Below, piece by piece: positions 25,527 through 33,405 of a DNA stretch of 50,417 nt (positions are counted from its first letter, which is position 1; each line of letters begins with the position of its first letter). Below the pieces are notes generated by a model. That model searched no databases. It was not told the DNA's origin and was given only the letters and a program-made list of their open reading frames with translations. The position numbers and the translations under genes are program-made. This DNA comes from DASPLX01 sp035627375. Lineage in GTDB: Bacteria > Pseudomonadota > Gammaproteobacteria > Burkholderiales > Burkholderiaceae_D. The DNA lies in NCBI GenBank assembly GCA_035627375.1, contig DASPLX010000050.1, forward strand, positions 1-50,417, read 5' to 3'.

Positions 25527-27791
25527 TTAGAAACGGTATTTCAGCGTGACCGTCGCCGAACGCCCTTTCACCGGCGTGGCGCGGCCGGCCGAAGCCGTCT
25601 CGAAATACTTCTTGTCGCCCAGGTTCTGCAGGCTCAGGCGGACATCGTAGGCCTTCTGCAGATACGCCAGCGTGGCATCGAAGCGCGTGAAGCCGTCGAC
25701 CAGCGCGGTCTCGTAGATATTGAGATAGCGCTTGGACGAATGCAGCACGCCGCCGCCGATTTCCCATTCCGGCGCCACGCGATAGGTCGACCACAGCGTC
25801 GCCGTGTGGCGCGGCGTATTCCAATAGGTCTTGCCTTCGGCGCGGATGCCGGTATCGACACCGGTACCGATCTCCGGCGATTTTGCCACTTTGCCGTCGA
25901 GGAAGGTATAGCCGCCGAACACTTGCCATTCCGGCGTGATGCGGCCGGCGACATTCAATTCGAAGCCGTCGACGCGGATCTTGCCGCCCAATACCTGCAC
26001 GCTGCCGAGACCGTCGCGCATGCGGGCGTTGGTCTTCTCGATGCGGAACACGGCGCCGTTGACGGTCAGGTTGCCGCCCAGCAGATCGAGCTTCGCGCCC
26101 GCTTCATACGAGCGGTTCTTTTCCGGATCGAGCGCGGCCGTGTTCGACGATTGCGTCACGGTTTCGGCGGACGGGTTGAAGGACGCGCCGTAGGATACGT
26201 AGAACGATTGCGTATCGTTCGGCTGGTACAGCACGCCGGCACGCGGCGTCAGCATGGTATCGGTCTTCGGCGCGACGGCGGCCGTGGTGTCGGCCGGAAA
26301 TCCCGCCGGCAGCGGATGCTTTTGCAGCGCGGTCTCGACCTCGAAACGATCCCAGCGCAAGCCGCCGACAAGTTTCCATTGCTTGTTCAGGTCGATCTGG
26401 TCGTTCACATAGACCGCCACCGTATCGGCCGTCGTCTCGACCGTGCGCGTCAGCGCGCGCGAACCCTTGCGCGTGCCGTTGACCGGATTGCCGAGATTGA
26501 TCTCGCGGTCGGCCGTCGCGGTATTCCAGATATAGCGGTCTTCATGGTATTCGTCGCGGCCGATTTCCAGGCCGGTCGTCACCGTATGCACCACGTCGCC
26601 GGCCTTGATCTTGGCGACCAGGTCGGTCTGGTTGAACAGCGACTTGTCGCGCAGATGGCGGTTGCGGTCTTCGCGCGGCGCCAGCAGGTTCTCGAGCGGA
26701 TCACGGAACGATGCCGGGTTGGTCGCCGATGCGCGCGGTTCGCCGACGCGGCGGATCGAATTGCTCGACAGCGGCGACGGCTGTGCCTCGATCGTGGAAT
26801 GGCTGAACGAAGTCTGGTTGCGCAGCGTAAGATCCGGCGTCAGCTTGTGCTGCACCACCGCGTTGAGCACATTGACCGATTGATTGAAATAATCATCGGT
26901 GTAGCCGTAGAACTTGTTTGCCGGCGCATCGATCGGCTTGCGTACCGAACCGACGCCGTTGGTCGTGATCACCGGGAAACCGTAATCCGGCAAGTCGCGA
27001 TTGCGTTGAACGAGCGCGGAAACCGTGATCTCGGTCGGCGTGCCGATGCCGAAGCGAACGGACGGGGCGATGCCCCAGTCACGATCGTGCACCACGTCGC
27101 GCGTCGATTTCACATCCTGGCCGAAAGCGGCGACGCGGAAGGCAGCCGTTTCCGACAGCTGGCGATTCAGATCGAGCGTGGTGCGGTAATAGCTGTCCGT
27201 GCCGATGCTGGCGGTGACTTCGCTGCGCGGCTTCAGGCTCGGCTTCTTGCTGACCTGGTTGATGACGCCGCCGGTCGAGCCGCGGCCGAACAGCATCGAT
27301 GCCGGACCCTTGAGCACTTCGACCGCGTCGAGCGCGAAGGTGTCGCGCGAATATTGGCTGCGATCGCGGAAGCCGTCGATGTAGATATCGGTGCGCGCCG
27401 AAAAGCCGCGCAAGTTGATGTTGTCGCCGATCGCGCCGCCTTCGCCGGCGGAAATCGTGATGCCCGGCACGTTGCGCAGCGCCTGGGTCAGCGAGGCCGC
27501 GTTCTGGGCATCGAGCACGGCGCGGTTGATGACGGTCGCCGCTTGCGGGATATCGCGCAGCACGGCCTCGGTCTTGCCGATGCTGGCCTTGGCTGGCGCG
27601 TAGTCGGGACCGATGGCCTGGTCGCGGACCTTCACCTCCGGCAGGGTGGCGTCGGCCGGTGCCGATTGCGCCAGGACCGCCGGCGCGGCGAAGACCGCGA
27701 ACAACGCGGCCGCCAGCGGCGTCGGGGAAATGGACGATTTCAAGTCTTTGGTAACGCGCAGCGACGCGCGGCGGCATGCGGAATGCAGCAT
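25527..27791 (-). CDS. TonB-dependent catecholate siderophore receptor (Fiu/PiuA type)
   Basis: A 754-residue outer-membrane receptor. A signal peptide ends near VLAQ (about residues 20-42; PTPLAAALFAVFAAPAVLA). The plug domain (about 60-180) has QALRNVPGITISAGEGGA, LRGFSARTDIYIDGFRD and VEVLKGPASMLFGRGSTGG. The remainder is a 22-strand beta-barrel pattern ending in the aromatic C-terminus VTLKYRF needed for outer-membrane insertion. The start at 27791 has AGGGG upstream and is preferred over 27824. A Fur box overlaps the promoter upstream, and the hydroxylase gene follows, so this is an iron-starvation unit. The exact siderophore is unknown. Confidence 0.93.
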   Translation of the reverse strand: MLHSACRRASLRVTKDLKSSISPTPLAAALFAVFAAPAVLAQSAPADATLPEVKVRDQAIGPDYAPAKASIGKTEAVLRDIPQAATVINRAVLDAQNAASLTQALRNVPGITISAGEGGAIGDNINLRGFSARTDIYIDGFRDRSQYSRDTFALDAVEVLKGPASMLFGRGSTGGVINQVSKKPSLKPRSEVTASIGTDSYYRTTLDLNRQLSETAAFRVAAFGQDVKSTRDVVHDRDWGIAPSVRFGIGTPTEITVSALVQRNRDLPDYGFPVITTNGVGSVRKPIDAPANKFYGYTDDYFNQSVNVLNAVVQHKLTPDLTLRNQTSFSHSTIEAQPSPLSSNSIRRVGEPRASATNPASFRDPLENLLAPREDRNRHLRDKSLFNQTDLVAKIKAGDVVHTVTTGLEIGRDEYHEDRYIWNTATADREINLGNPVNGTRKGSRALTRTVETTADTVAVYVNDQIDLNKQWKLVGGLRWDRFEVETALQKHPLPAGFPADTTAAVAPKTDTMLTPRAGVLYQPNDTQSFYVSYGASFNPSAETVTQSSNTAALDPEKNRSYEAGAKLDLLGGNLTVNGAVFRIEKTNARMRDGLGSVQVLGGKIRVDGFELNVAGRITPEWQVFGGYTFLDGKVAKSPEIGTGVDTGIRAEGKTYWNTPRHTATLWSTYRVAPEWEIGGGVLHSSKRYLNIYETALVDGFTRFDATLAYLQKAYDVRLSLQNLGDKKYFETASAGRATPVKGRSATVTLKYRF

Positions 27792-27922
27792 TGGAAACCC
27801 CTGTCTTATCGATTGAATTGGCAACGCGGCACACCGGAGGGTGCAAGGTGCGATGCGGGACTTGGCTGGCTGACGCGCAAAGCGCTGGCTGGCGGGAGGC
27901 GAATTCTTCGCCCTTATTTATT

Positions 27923-27963
27923 GCGAATGATTCTCATTATACAGCATTCTTGAACTGGATCAA
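27923..27963 (-). promoter_or_regulatory. Fur box overlapping the sigma-70 promoter of the siderophore receptor
   Basis: On the minus strand: TTGATC (27958-27963), a 16-base spacer and a perfect TATAAT (27936-27941). The 19-base site TATAATGAGAATCATTCGC (27923-27941) matches the Fur consensus GATAATGATAATCATTATC at 15 of 19 positions and overlaps the -10. Fur binding would block RNA polymerase when iron is plentiful. The receptor ATG is about 132 bases downstream of the box. Confidence 0.8.
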
Positions 27964-28060
27964 TCTTGGCGGCGCAGAGCATGCATCGCCGAGGCGGCAG
28001 ATCAAAAATGCTTGAGAGACGAGGCGCCGCCAGGAGGCGGGTCGGGATCTTGCCTGCTCC

Positions 28061-28094
28061 GATGCGGTCGCCGCGAAGCCGCAGCGACCGCATC
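28061..28094 (-). terminator. Hairpin just past uvrD, possible terminator
   Basis: A perfect 11-bp stem (GATGCGGTCGC at 28061-28071, GCGACCGCATC at 28084-28094) with a 12-base loop starts 3 bases after the uvrD stop codon. No T-run follows on the minus strand, so it may protect the 3' end or assist Rho rather than terminate by itself. The surrounding 27792-28097 spacer otherwise holds only the receptor leader, Fur box and promoter. Confidence 0.4.
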
Positions 28095-28097
28095 GAC

Positions 28098-30386
28098 TCA
28101 GGCTCGCGAAGCGACTTTCTCCAGCTTCGCGATACCCAGGTCGAGCAGCTTCATGCCGAAGCGGCCGAAATTGATGTGGGCGCGGGCGTTGCCGCCGCTG
28201 CCTTCGATGTTGACGATGACGCCCTCGCCGAACTTCTGGTGCGCCACCGTCTCGCCGATGCGCCAGCCGATATCCTTCTTGCCGAAGTTCTGCGCGATCG
28301 CATTGGCGCCGGCCTGCGGCGCATCGTCCCAGGCGGCGCGGGGACGGGCGAACCAGTCGTGCTGCTGGACCCGCGGCGACAGCCATTTCAAGGCCTCGTC
28401 CGGCAATTCGTCGAAGAAGCGCGACTTCATGTTGTAGCGCGTCTGGCCATGCAGCATCCTGGTCTGGGAAAAGCTGAGGTAGAGGCGCTTCCTGGCGCGC
28501 GTGATTGCCACGTACATGAGGCGCCGCTCTTCTTCCAGGCCGCCCTGTTCCTGCGCGCTGTTCTCGTGCGGGAACAAGCCTTCCTCGAGGCCGGTGATGA
28601 AGACGGCATCGAATTCGAGGCCCTTGGCCGAATGCACTGTCATCAGTTGCAAGGCATCTTGTCCGGCCTGCGCCTGGTTGTCGCCGGCCTCGAGCGACGC
28701 ATGCGACAGGAAAGCGGACAACGGCGACATCACCGTCACCAACGGCGCATCGGCATCGACGATCTCGACGCCGTCGGCCACCGTGAGCAGTTGTCCCGCG
28801 CTTGCCGCCGCCTGCGGACCGAGCAAGGCCGGGGTGTCGAGGCCGAAGCCTTCTTCCGACACGAACACGGTCGCGGCGCTGACCAATTGTTCCAGGTTCT
28901 CGATACGGTCCGCGCCTTCCTTTTCGGCCTGGTAATGCGTGATCAATCCGCTCATGTTGATGACCACTTCCACCATCTCCTGCAAGGGCAGGTTTTGCGT
29001 TTCGAAACGCATGCCCTCGACCAGCTTGACGAAGGCGCCGAGCGCGGAGCCGGCCTTGCCCGCCACGTGCGGTACGGCGGCATAGAGCGACAAGCCATGC
29101 TGCCTGGCGGCATCCTGCAACTGCTCGATCGAACGCGCGCCGATGCCGCGCGCCGGAAAATTCACGACGCGCAGGAAGGCTGAATCGTTATGCGGATTGT
29201 CCATCAATTGCAAGTAGGCGATCGCATGCTTGATCTCGGCGCGTTCGAAGAAGCGCTGTCCGCCATAGACGCGATACGGTATCCCGGCCGAGAACAACGC
29301 ATGCTCGATCACGCGCGATTGCGCATTCGAGCGGTACAGGATCGCGATCTCGCTGCGCAGCGAGCCTTCCGCGATCAAGCCCTTGGCTTCCTCGATGATC
29401 CATTGCGCTTCCTGGAGATCGCTGCTCGCTTCATATACCCGCACCGGCTCGCCGTGGCCGGCATCGGTGCGCAGGTTTTTGCCGAGGCGCCGGCTGTTGT
29501 TCGCGATCAGGAGGTTCGCGGCATCGAGTATATGGCCGTGGGAACGGTAATTCTGTTCGAGCTTGATCAGGTTCCGCACGTTGAAGTCGCGCTCGAAAGC
29601 GAGCATGTTGCCGACGTTGGCGCCTCGAAAGGCATAGATGCTCTGATCGTCGTCGCCGACGGCGAAGATCGCGTTGGCTTGGCCGGCCATCAGCTTCAGC
29701 CACTTGTACTGCAAGTCGTTGGTGTCTTGGAATTCGTCGACCAGGATATGCCTGAAGCGCGCTTGATAATGTTCGCGCAACGGCTGATTGCGGCTCAGCA
29801 GCTCATAGGTGCGCAGCAGCAGTTCGGCGAAGTCCACCACGCCTTCGCGCTGGCATTGCTGATCATAGAGCTCATACAACTCGACGAAACGGCGGTTGTA
29901 ATCGTCGTGCGCCTCGACTTCATGCGCGCGCAAACCCTGTTCTTTCGCGCCGTTGATGAAATACATCAGGTTGCGCGGCGGGTATTTTTCGTCATCGATA
30001 TTGTGGGCTTTCAAGAGCCGCTTGATCGCCGATAACTGATCTTGGGAATCGAGAATCTGAAAGGTCTGCGGCAATGCCGCATCGCGGTAGTGTGTGCGCA
30101 ACAAGCGGTTGCACAGTCCGTGGAAGGTACCGATCCACATGCCGCGCGTATTGATCGGCAACATCGCCGACAAGCGCGTCATCATTTCCTTGGCGGCCTT
30201 GTTGGTAAAAGTCACGGCCAGGACGCCTGCCGGCGAGACTTGGCCGGTTTGAATCAGCCAGGCGATACGCGTGGTCAGTACGCGCGTCTTGCCGGAACCG
30301 GCGCCTGCAAGGATCAGGGCCGGTTGCGCAGGCAGGGTCACCGCAGCGAGTTGTTCGGGATTGAGGTTCTGGAGAAGATTCTGCAT
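28098..30386 (-). CDS. uvrD: UvrD-type DNA helicase II
   Basis: A 762-residue superfamily 1A helicase (3'-5') for nucleotide-excision and mismatch repair. Motifs in order: Walker A AGAGSGKT (about 28-35), Ia VTFTNKAAKEMM, Walker B VDEFQDTNDLQY, III GDDDQSIYAFRGA, IV LEQNYRSHGHIL, V TVHSAKGLEFDAVF and VI YVAITRARKRLYLSF. The C-terminal end has the Tudor-like HQKFGEGVIVNI domain seen in UvrD/PcrA, which binds partners. The start MQNLLQNLNPEQLAAV matches the family N-terminus closely. A TATAAT lies only 6 bases before the ATG and there is no Shine-Dalgarno, so the mRNA may be leaderless. Confidence 0.95.
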   Translation of the reverse strand: MQNLLQNLNPEQLAAVTLPAQPALILAGAGSGKTRVLTTRIAWLIQTGQVSPAGVLAVTFTNKAAKEMMTRLSAMLPINTRGMWIGTFHGLCNRLLRTHYRDAALPQTFQILDSQDQLSAIKRLLKAHNIDDEKYPPRNLMYFINGAKEQGLRAHEVEAHDDYNRRFVELYELYDQQCQREGVVDFAELLLRTYELLSRNQPLREHYQARFRHILVDEFQDTNDLQYKWLKLMAGQANAIFAVGDDDQSIYAFRGANVGNMLAFERDFNVRNLIKLEQNYRSHGHILDAANLLIANNSRRLGKNLRTDAGHGEPVRVYEASSDLQEAQWIIEEAKGLIAEGSLRSEIAILYRSNAQSRVIEHALFSAGIPYRVYGGQRFFERAEIKHAIAYLQLMDNPHNDSAFLRVVNFPARGIGARSIEQLQDAARQHGLSLYAAVPHVAGKAGSALGAFVKLVEGMRFETQNLPLQEMVEVVINMSGLITHYQAEKEGADRIENLEQLVSAATVFVSEEGFGLDTPALLGPQAAASAGQLLTVADGVEIVDADAPLVTVMSPLSAFLSHASLEAGDNQAQAGQDALQLMTVHSAKGLEFDAVFITGLEEGLFPHENSAQEQGGLEEERRLMYVAITRARKRLYLSFSQTRMLHGQTRYNMKSRFFDELPDEALKWLSPRVQQHDWFARPRAAWDDAPQAGANAIAQNFGKKDIGWRIGETVAHQKFGEGVIVNIEGSGGNARAHINFGRFGMKLLDLGIAKLEKVASRA

Positions 30387-30392
30387 CCAGCG

Positions 30393-30398
30393 ATTATA
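30393..30398 (-). promoter_or_regulatory. -10 box directly before uvrD
   Basis: A perfect TATAAT on the minus strand, with six bases between it and the uvrD ATG. Transcription starting the usual 6-8 bases past the box would begin at or near the ATG itself. No good -35 is seen at 16-18 bases upstream, which lies in a GC-rich stretch. Confidence 0.45.
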
Positions 30399-30449
30399 CC
30401 GGCGCCTCTTCGCGCGGACGTCTGCGAGCGGATGTCTGCCGCAATGTTT

Positions 30450-31283
30450 TCAATGCGCGGGATTGCGTCTGCGGCTCGCCTCGACCTGCAGCCGGTGTTC
30501 GAGCGCGGCGTAGCTCCTGCTCGATTGATCCGCAAGCCTGCGGAAGAATTGCTCGCGCCGTATCTCGTGGTCGGCATCCTGCTTGCGGGATGCGCGGACC
30601 TCGGATTCATCGGCTTGTTTGCCGCCATGCGATGCGATGACGGCATCGTTCTGCGCTTCGAACTCGGCCAGGCCGGCGCGAATCGTCTCTTCCTCTTCCG
30701 CGTACCATGCCTGCATGATTTCCCGGCCCAGGACGGTCTGCCGCAAACGCGTACGCTGGATCACCCAATTCGCGATCCGGTCCGCTTCTGCGGCAGAGGG
30801 CAAGTCAACCCATTGCGGCAAGGCTTGACGCGCCAGCAGATCGTCGTGCAGGTTCATGTAAAGCAGATAACGGTCGACGATCTGCAGCGCCTCTTGCGCG
30901 GCCACCGGCGGCAACGCATTTCTCAGATAGGCTCGCAATTGGGCTGCGTGCAACGTGCGATCGCCCGGCTGTCCGCTGAGCAGAAAATAATCGATCACTT
31001 GATGCAGGGTTTGGTCGATCACCAGCCTGCCGTCCGCCGTCGTGTTCGGATGCACCGGCGGCTGCAAAGTCATCCCGCCGTGGCCGGTGGGAGCAGCGGC
31101 CGCAGTCCACAGGCCGGGCCCATAGCGGGCTTCCCCGCTCGCGGACGCGGACGACAATGAGGCCGCCGGCGATTTTTCGTCGGGCTGCCACACTAACACC
31201 ATGCTGAAGCCGGCAATCGTCATGCAAGCAATCGCTGCCGCAAGGGCTCGGCGCCAGCCGTTCCCCGATTTATTCGATTTCAT
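30450..31283 (-). CDS. Lipase secretion chaperone (LifO/Lif family)
   Basis: A 277-residue protein with an N-terminal membrane anchor (RRALAAAIACMTIAGFSMVLVW, about residues 11-32) and an extracytoplasmic, mostly helical body. Family-like blocks are GRLVIDQTLHQVIDYFLLSG, LRAYLRNALPPVAAQEALQI, VDRYLLYMNL and REIMQAWYAEEEETIRAGL. Such foldases stay in the inner membrane and fold a partner lipase in the periplasm before type II secretion. It is somewhat shorter than usual (about 340 residues), and the C-terminal part is rich in charge. No lipase gene is next to it in this window, although chaperone and lipase are normally adjacent. It lies 63 bases upstream of uvrD on the same strand. Confidence 0.7.
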   Translation of the reverse strand: MKSNKSGNGWRRALAAAIACMTIAGFSMVLVWQPDEKSPAASLSSASASGEARYGPGLWTAAAAPTGHGGMTLQPPVHPNTTADGRLVIDQTLHQVIDYFLLSGQPGDRTLHAAQLRAYLRNALPPVAAQEALQIVDRYLLYMNLHDDLLARQALPQWVDLPSAAEADRIANWVIQRTRLRQTVLGREIMQAWYAEEEETIRAGLAEFEAQNDAVIASHGGKQADESEVRASRKQDADHEIRREQFFRRLADQSSRSYAALEHRLQVEASRRRNPAH

Positions 31284-31387
31284 CGCGCCTATTCAAATTT
31301 TTCCGATCTTGGAAACATTGCGCCATGCTTTTCGCACTCGCACTCCGGAGAGGCCAAGGCGCTTCGCTCGCAGACAAAGCACAGGCG

Positions 31388-31449
31388 TGTTTCTGTGAAA
31401 CAGGTTTGCGGCAAGACGGAACATCCCTTAGCCGATCGGTCCGATCGGC
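31388..31449. promoter_or_regulatory. Two operator-like palindromes upstream of the lipase chaperone
   Basis: TGTTTCTGTGAAACA (31388-31402) is a perfect palindrome with a 3-base centre. GCCGATCGGTCCGATCGGC (31431-31449) is perfect with a single central base. They lie 105-166 bases upstream of the chaperone start and could be sites for dimeric repressors. No regulator gene is adjacent. Confidence 0.35.
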
Positions 31450-31554
31450 GTATTCCCTCTCATCGTTTAGTAACTTTGCTGCGCGAATATAGGATTTCGG
31501 CGCCACACGGGTCAATCGGAAAATCCTGAAACCGACACAATTCGAAGGAGAAAA

Positions 31555-31632
31555 ATGCATTCCTTTGAGAAATATCACAGGAGGCTCAATTTAATGGCCA
31601 AGATAGTTTCTATTAAGAAAAAAATAAGCTAA
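31555..31632 (+). CDS. Possible 25-residue peptide gene with two Shine-Dalgarno sites
   Basis: ATG at 31555 follows GAAGGAG by a good spacing and reads MHSFEKYHRRLNLMAKIVS, then IKKKIS and TAA. Inside it, a second, stronger site AGGAGG (31579-31584) precedes an in-frame ATG at 31594. The product would be a short, very basic peptide. It may be a real small gene, a leader, or the surviving 5' end of a lost gene. There is no homology evidence. Confidence 0.25.
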   Translation: MHSFEKYHRRLNLMAKIVSIKKKIS

Positions 31633-31848
31633 CCAACGCTTCCGAGGCTGCCAGACGAAATCCGCCCTCCTCGCAAGTCGACTTGAATAAGCCGCCAGCC
31701 GCGACCGGGTGGAAATTGAAAGACTGATATCGATCATGGTCAAGCAGACGCATTCGACCATGCCTGGATGCGCAAAGTTCGCTTTTTCGAGATGTGAGGA
31801 ACATCTTTCGGACAGGCGGCATGCCGGAACCCATCGGTGCCCGCTGGC

Positions 31849-31911
31849 CCATCCAGACGAATTTGATCGGTCATGCGCGTTAACGCAGAACCAGGAAATT
31901 CATCTGGATGG
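31849..31911. repeat. 16-bp inverted repeat upstream of the thiE end
   Basis: Arms CCATCCAGACGAATTT (31849-31864) and its near-perfect complement at 31896-31911 (one mismatch), with a 31-base loop that itself holds GCGCGTTAACGC. It lies about 60 bases past the thiE stop and could be a processed 3' hairpin or the mark of an old insertion. Confidence 0.6.
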
Positions 31912-31971
31912 ACTACTGGATCTGCGTCTGCCGGACGAAAGTGGGCCTTCCGTCCTGAGCGCGCCGCCAAT

Positions 31972-32583
31972 TCACGCCGGAAACAACTGCCTGAATTCGC
32001 TGGCCGCAGCCTGCGGATCGGCTGCCATATAGACGCTGCTGATGGCGGCGACCATGTCGGCGCCTTGCGCGACGAGCGGCGCGGAGTTTTCTCGTGTCAT
32101 GCCGCCGATGACGACCACCGGCAGAGGAATCTCCGCCTTCGACTGGGCGACGATGGATGGTTTGGTGGCGACTTCGTATTTCTTCACGCGCGACGGATAG
32201 AAACCGCCGAAAGCGACATAACTGGCGCCGCCCTGGCAAGCATTGCGCGCCAGTTGCAGGTCGCCATAGCAGGAAGCGCCGACGATCTTGTCCGGACCGA
32301 GGGCGGAGCGCACTTCCGCGACCGGGGCATCGGTGCCGCCGACATGGACGCCGTCCGCATCGAGCGCGAGGCACAGTTCGACGAAATCGTTGACGATGAA
32401 AGGCACGCTATATTTCCGGCATAGCGCGAGCAGGGATTGCGCCTGTTCGCGGCGCAAGTCCATGCTCGCCGTCTTGTGACGGTATTGCACCAAGGTCGCG
32501 CCGCCGCGTACCGCCGCCTCGGTCGCGAGCAACAATTGTTGCGTGTCGTCCCAATCCGGCGTGACGATGTACAAACCTTGCAT
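31972..32583 (-). CDS. thiE: Thiamine-phosphate synthase
   Basis: A 203-residue TIM-barrel enzyme that joins HMP-diphosphate and the thiazole phosphate carboxylate to make thiamine phosphate. Family blocks: GLYIVTPDW, LVQYRHKT (the Q-Y-R phosphate site), VPFIVNDFVELCLALDADGV, HVGGTD, VGASCYGD, GGASYVAFGGFYPSRVK and VVVIGGMT. The start at 32583 has AAGGAGA eight bases upstream; a longer frame upstream is the shadow of thiD. It is the last gene of the operon thiC-thiS-thiG-thiD-thiE, 17 bases after thiD. Confidence 0.95.
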   Translation of the reverse strand: MQGLYIVTPDWDDTQQLLLATEAAVRGGATLVQYRHKTASMDLRREQAQSLLALCRKYSVPFIVNDFVELCLALDADGVHVGGTDAPVAEVRSALGPDKIVGASCYGDLQLARNACQGGASYVAFGGFYPSRVKKYEVATKPSIVAQSKAEIPLPVVVIGGMTRENSAPLVAQGADMVAAISSVYMAADPQAAASEFRQLFPA

Positions 32584-32600
32584 TTCATTCTCCTTGATCA

Positions 32601-33398
32601 CTAGTGGTCCGGCGAGGATAGCGAGCGGTTCGGAATGCGCTGTCCATCCGCGATCGCATAAGATGACTCGATCGCCTGGTGGCAGTAGCCTTGCGCGAAA
32701 TCGATGGCATCGACCATCGAGTATCCCTTGGCGAGCAAGGCGGCCACGGCCGAGGCCAGGGTGCAGCCGGTGCCGTGAAAGGCGCCCGGCAGGCGCGGCC
32801 AGGTCCAAGAGCGCGCGGCGGCCGCGCCGAACCAGCGATTGGTGACCTTGTCCCGGTCGCTGCCGTGGCCGCCCTTGAGCAAAACGTTCGGACAACGCCG
32901 CAGCAGGTACTCCGCCTGCGCCTCGAGCCGGCTCTCGCCCTTGCAGAGCGCAAGCGCCTCGGGAAGATTCGGCGTGACCAGCGTCGCCACCGCGAACAGC
33001 GGATCGATGGCGTCGACCGCATTCTCGACCGCGAGCGCATCGCCGCGCCCGCTCGCCAGCACCGGATCGAAGACCACCGACAAATCGGGGCGCCGCACTT
33101 TCACCGCCTTGAGGAGTTCGGCGATCGCCTCCGCATTGGCGCGATTGCCGACGATGCCGATCTTGACCGCGGCGACATCGATCTTGTCGAGCAGCGCCTG
33201 CGCTTGCCGCGCCAGCAGCGCATCGGGCACCGGGTGCACCGCATGGACGCGGTCGTTGTCCTGCACCGTCAAGGCGGTGATGACCGACAAGGGATGCGCG
33301 CCGAGCGAGGTGATCGCGGCGACATCGGCCTGCATGCCGGCGCCCCCGCTCGGATCCGAACCGGAGAAGACGAGCACGCTGGGGCGTATGCCGCTCAT
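32601..33398 (-). CDS. thiD: Hydroxymethylpyrimidine/phosphomethylpyrimidine kinase
   Basis: A 265-residue ribokinase-fold enzyme that phosphorylates HMP-phosphate to HMP-diphosphate. It has the N-terminal SGSDPSGGAGMQADVAAI block for substrate binding, VVFDPVLASGRGD, TPNLPEALAL, LLKGGHG and the anion-hole/catalytic motif FHGTGCTLASAVAA. Length matches ThiD (about 265). It lies 7 bases after thiG and 17 bases before thiE, so translation is likely coupled along the operon. The pyrimidine substrate comes from ThiC, the first enzyme of the same operon. Confidence 0.95.
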   Translation of the reverse strand: MSGIRPSVLVFSGSDPSGGAGMQADVAAITSLGAHPLSVITALTVQDNDRVHAVHPVPDALLARQAQALLDKIDVAAVKIGIVGNRANAEAIAELLKAVKVRRPDLSVVFDPVLASGRGDALAVENAVDAIDPLFAVATLVTPNLPEALALCKGESRLEAQAEYLLRRCPNVLLKGGHGSDRDKVTNRWFGAAAARSWTWPRLPGAFHGTGCTLASAVAALLAKGYSMVDAIDFAQGYCHQAIESSYAIADGQRIPNRSLSSPDH

Positions 33399-33405
33399 GG
33401 GGGCC

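Larger units (their letters stand above)
31284..31971. other. Gene-poor, AT-richer region with several palindromes
   Basis: A 688-base stretch between the lipase chaperone and thiE that holds no convincing full-size gene; frames of about 80-110 codons on both strands look random. It contains a possible 25-codon gene (31555-31632) and four palindromic sites: TGTTTC-N3-GAAACA (31388-31402), GCCGATCGG-T-CCGATCGGC (31431-31449), CAAGTCGACTTG (31674-31685) and a 16-base inverted repeat (31849-31911). Composition differs from the flanking genes, which suggests a remnant or junction of lost or gained DNA. Confidence 0.6.

Noticed and set aside
25311..27953. An 880-codon plus-strand open frame opposite the siderophore receptor and hydroxylase
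   Set aside because: It is an antisense shadow; the minus-strand frames carry clear signal peptide, plug, barrel and catalytic motifs.
31613..32032. Frames of 79, 107 and 76 codons in the gap before thiE
   Set aside because: They have no recognisable motif, lie on opposite strands over each other and lack good ribosome sites, so I do not call them genes.
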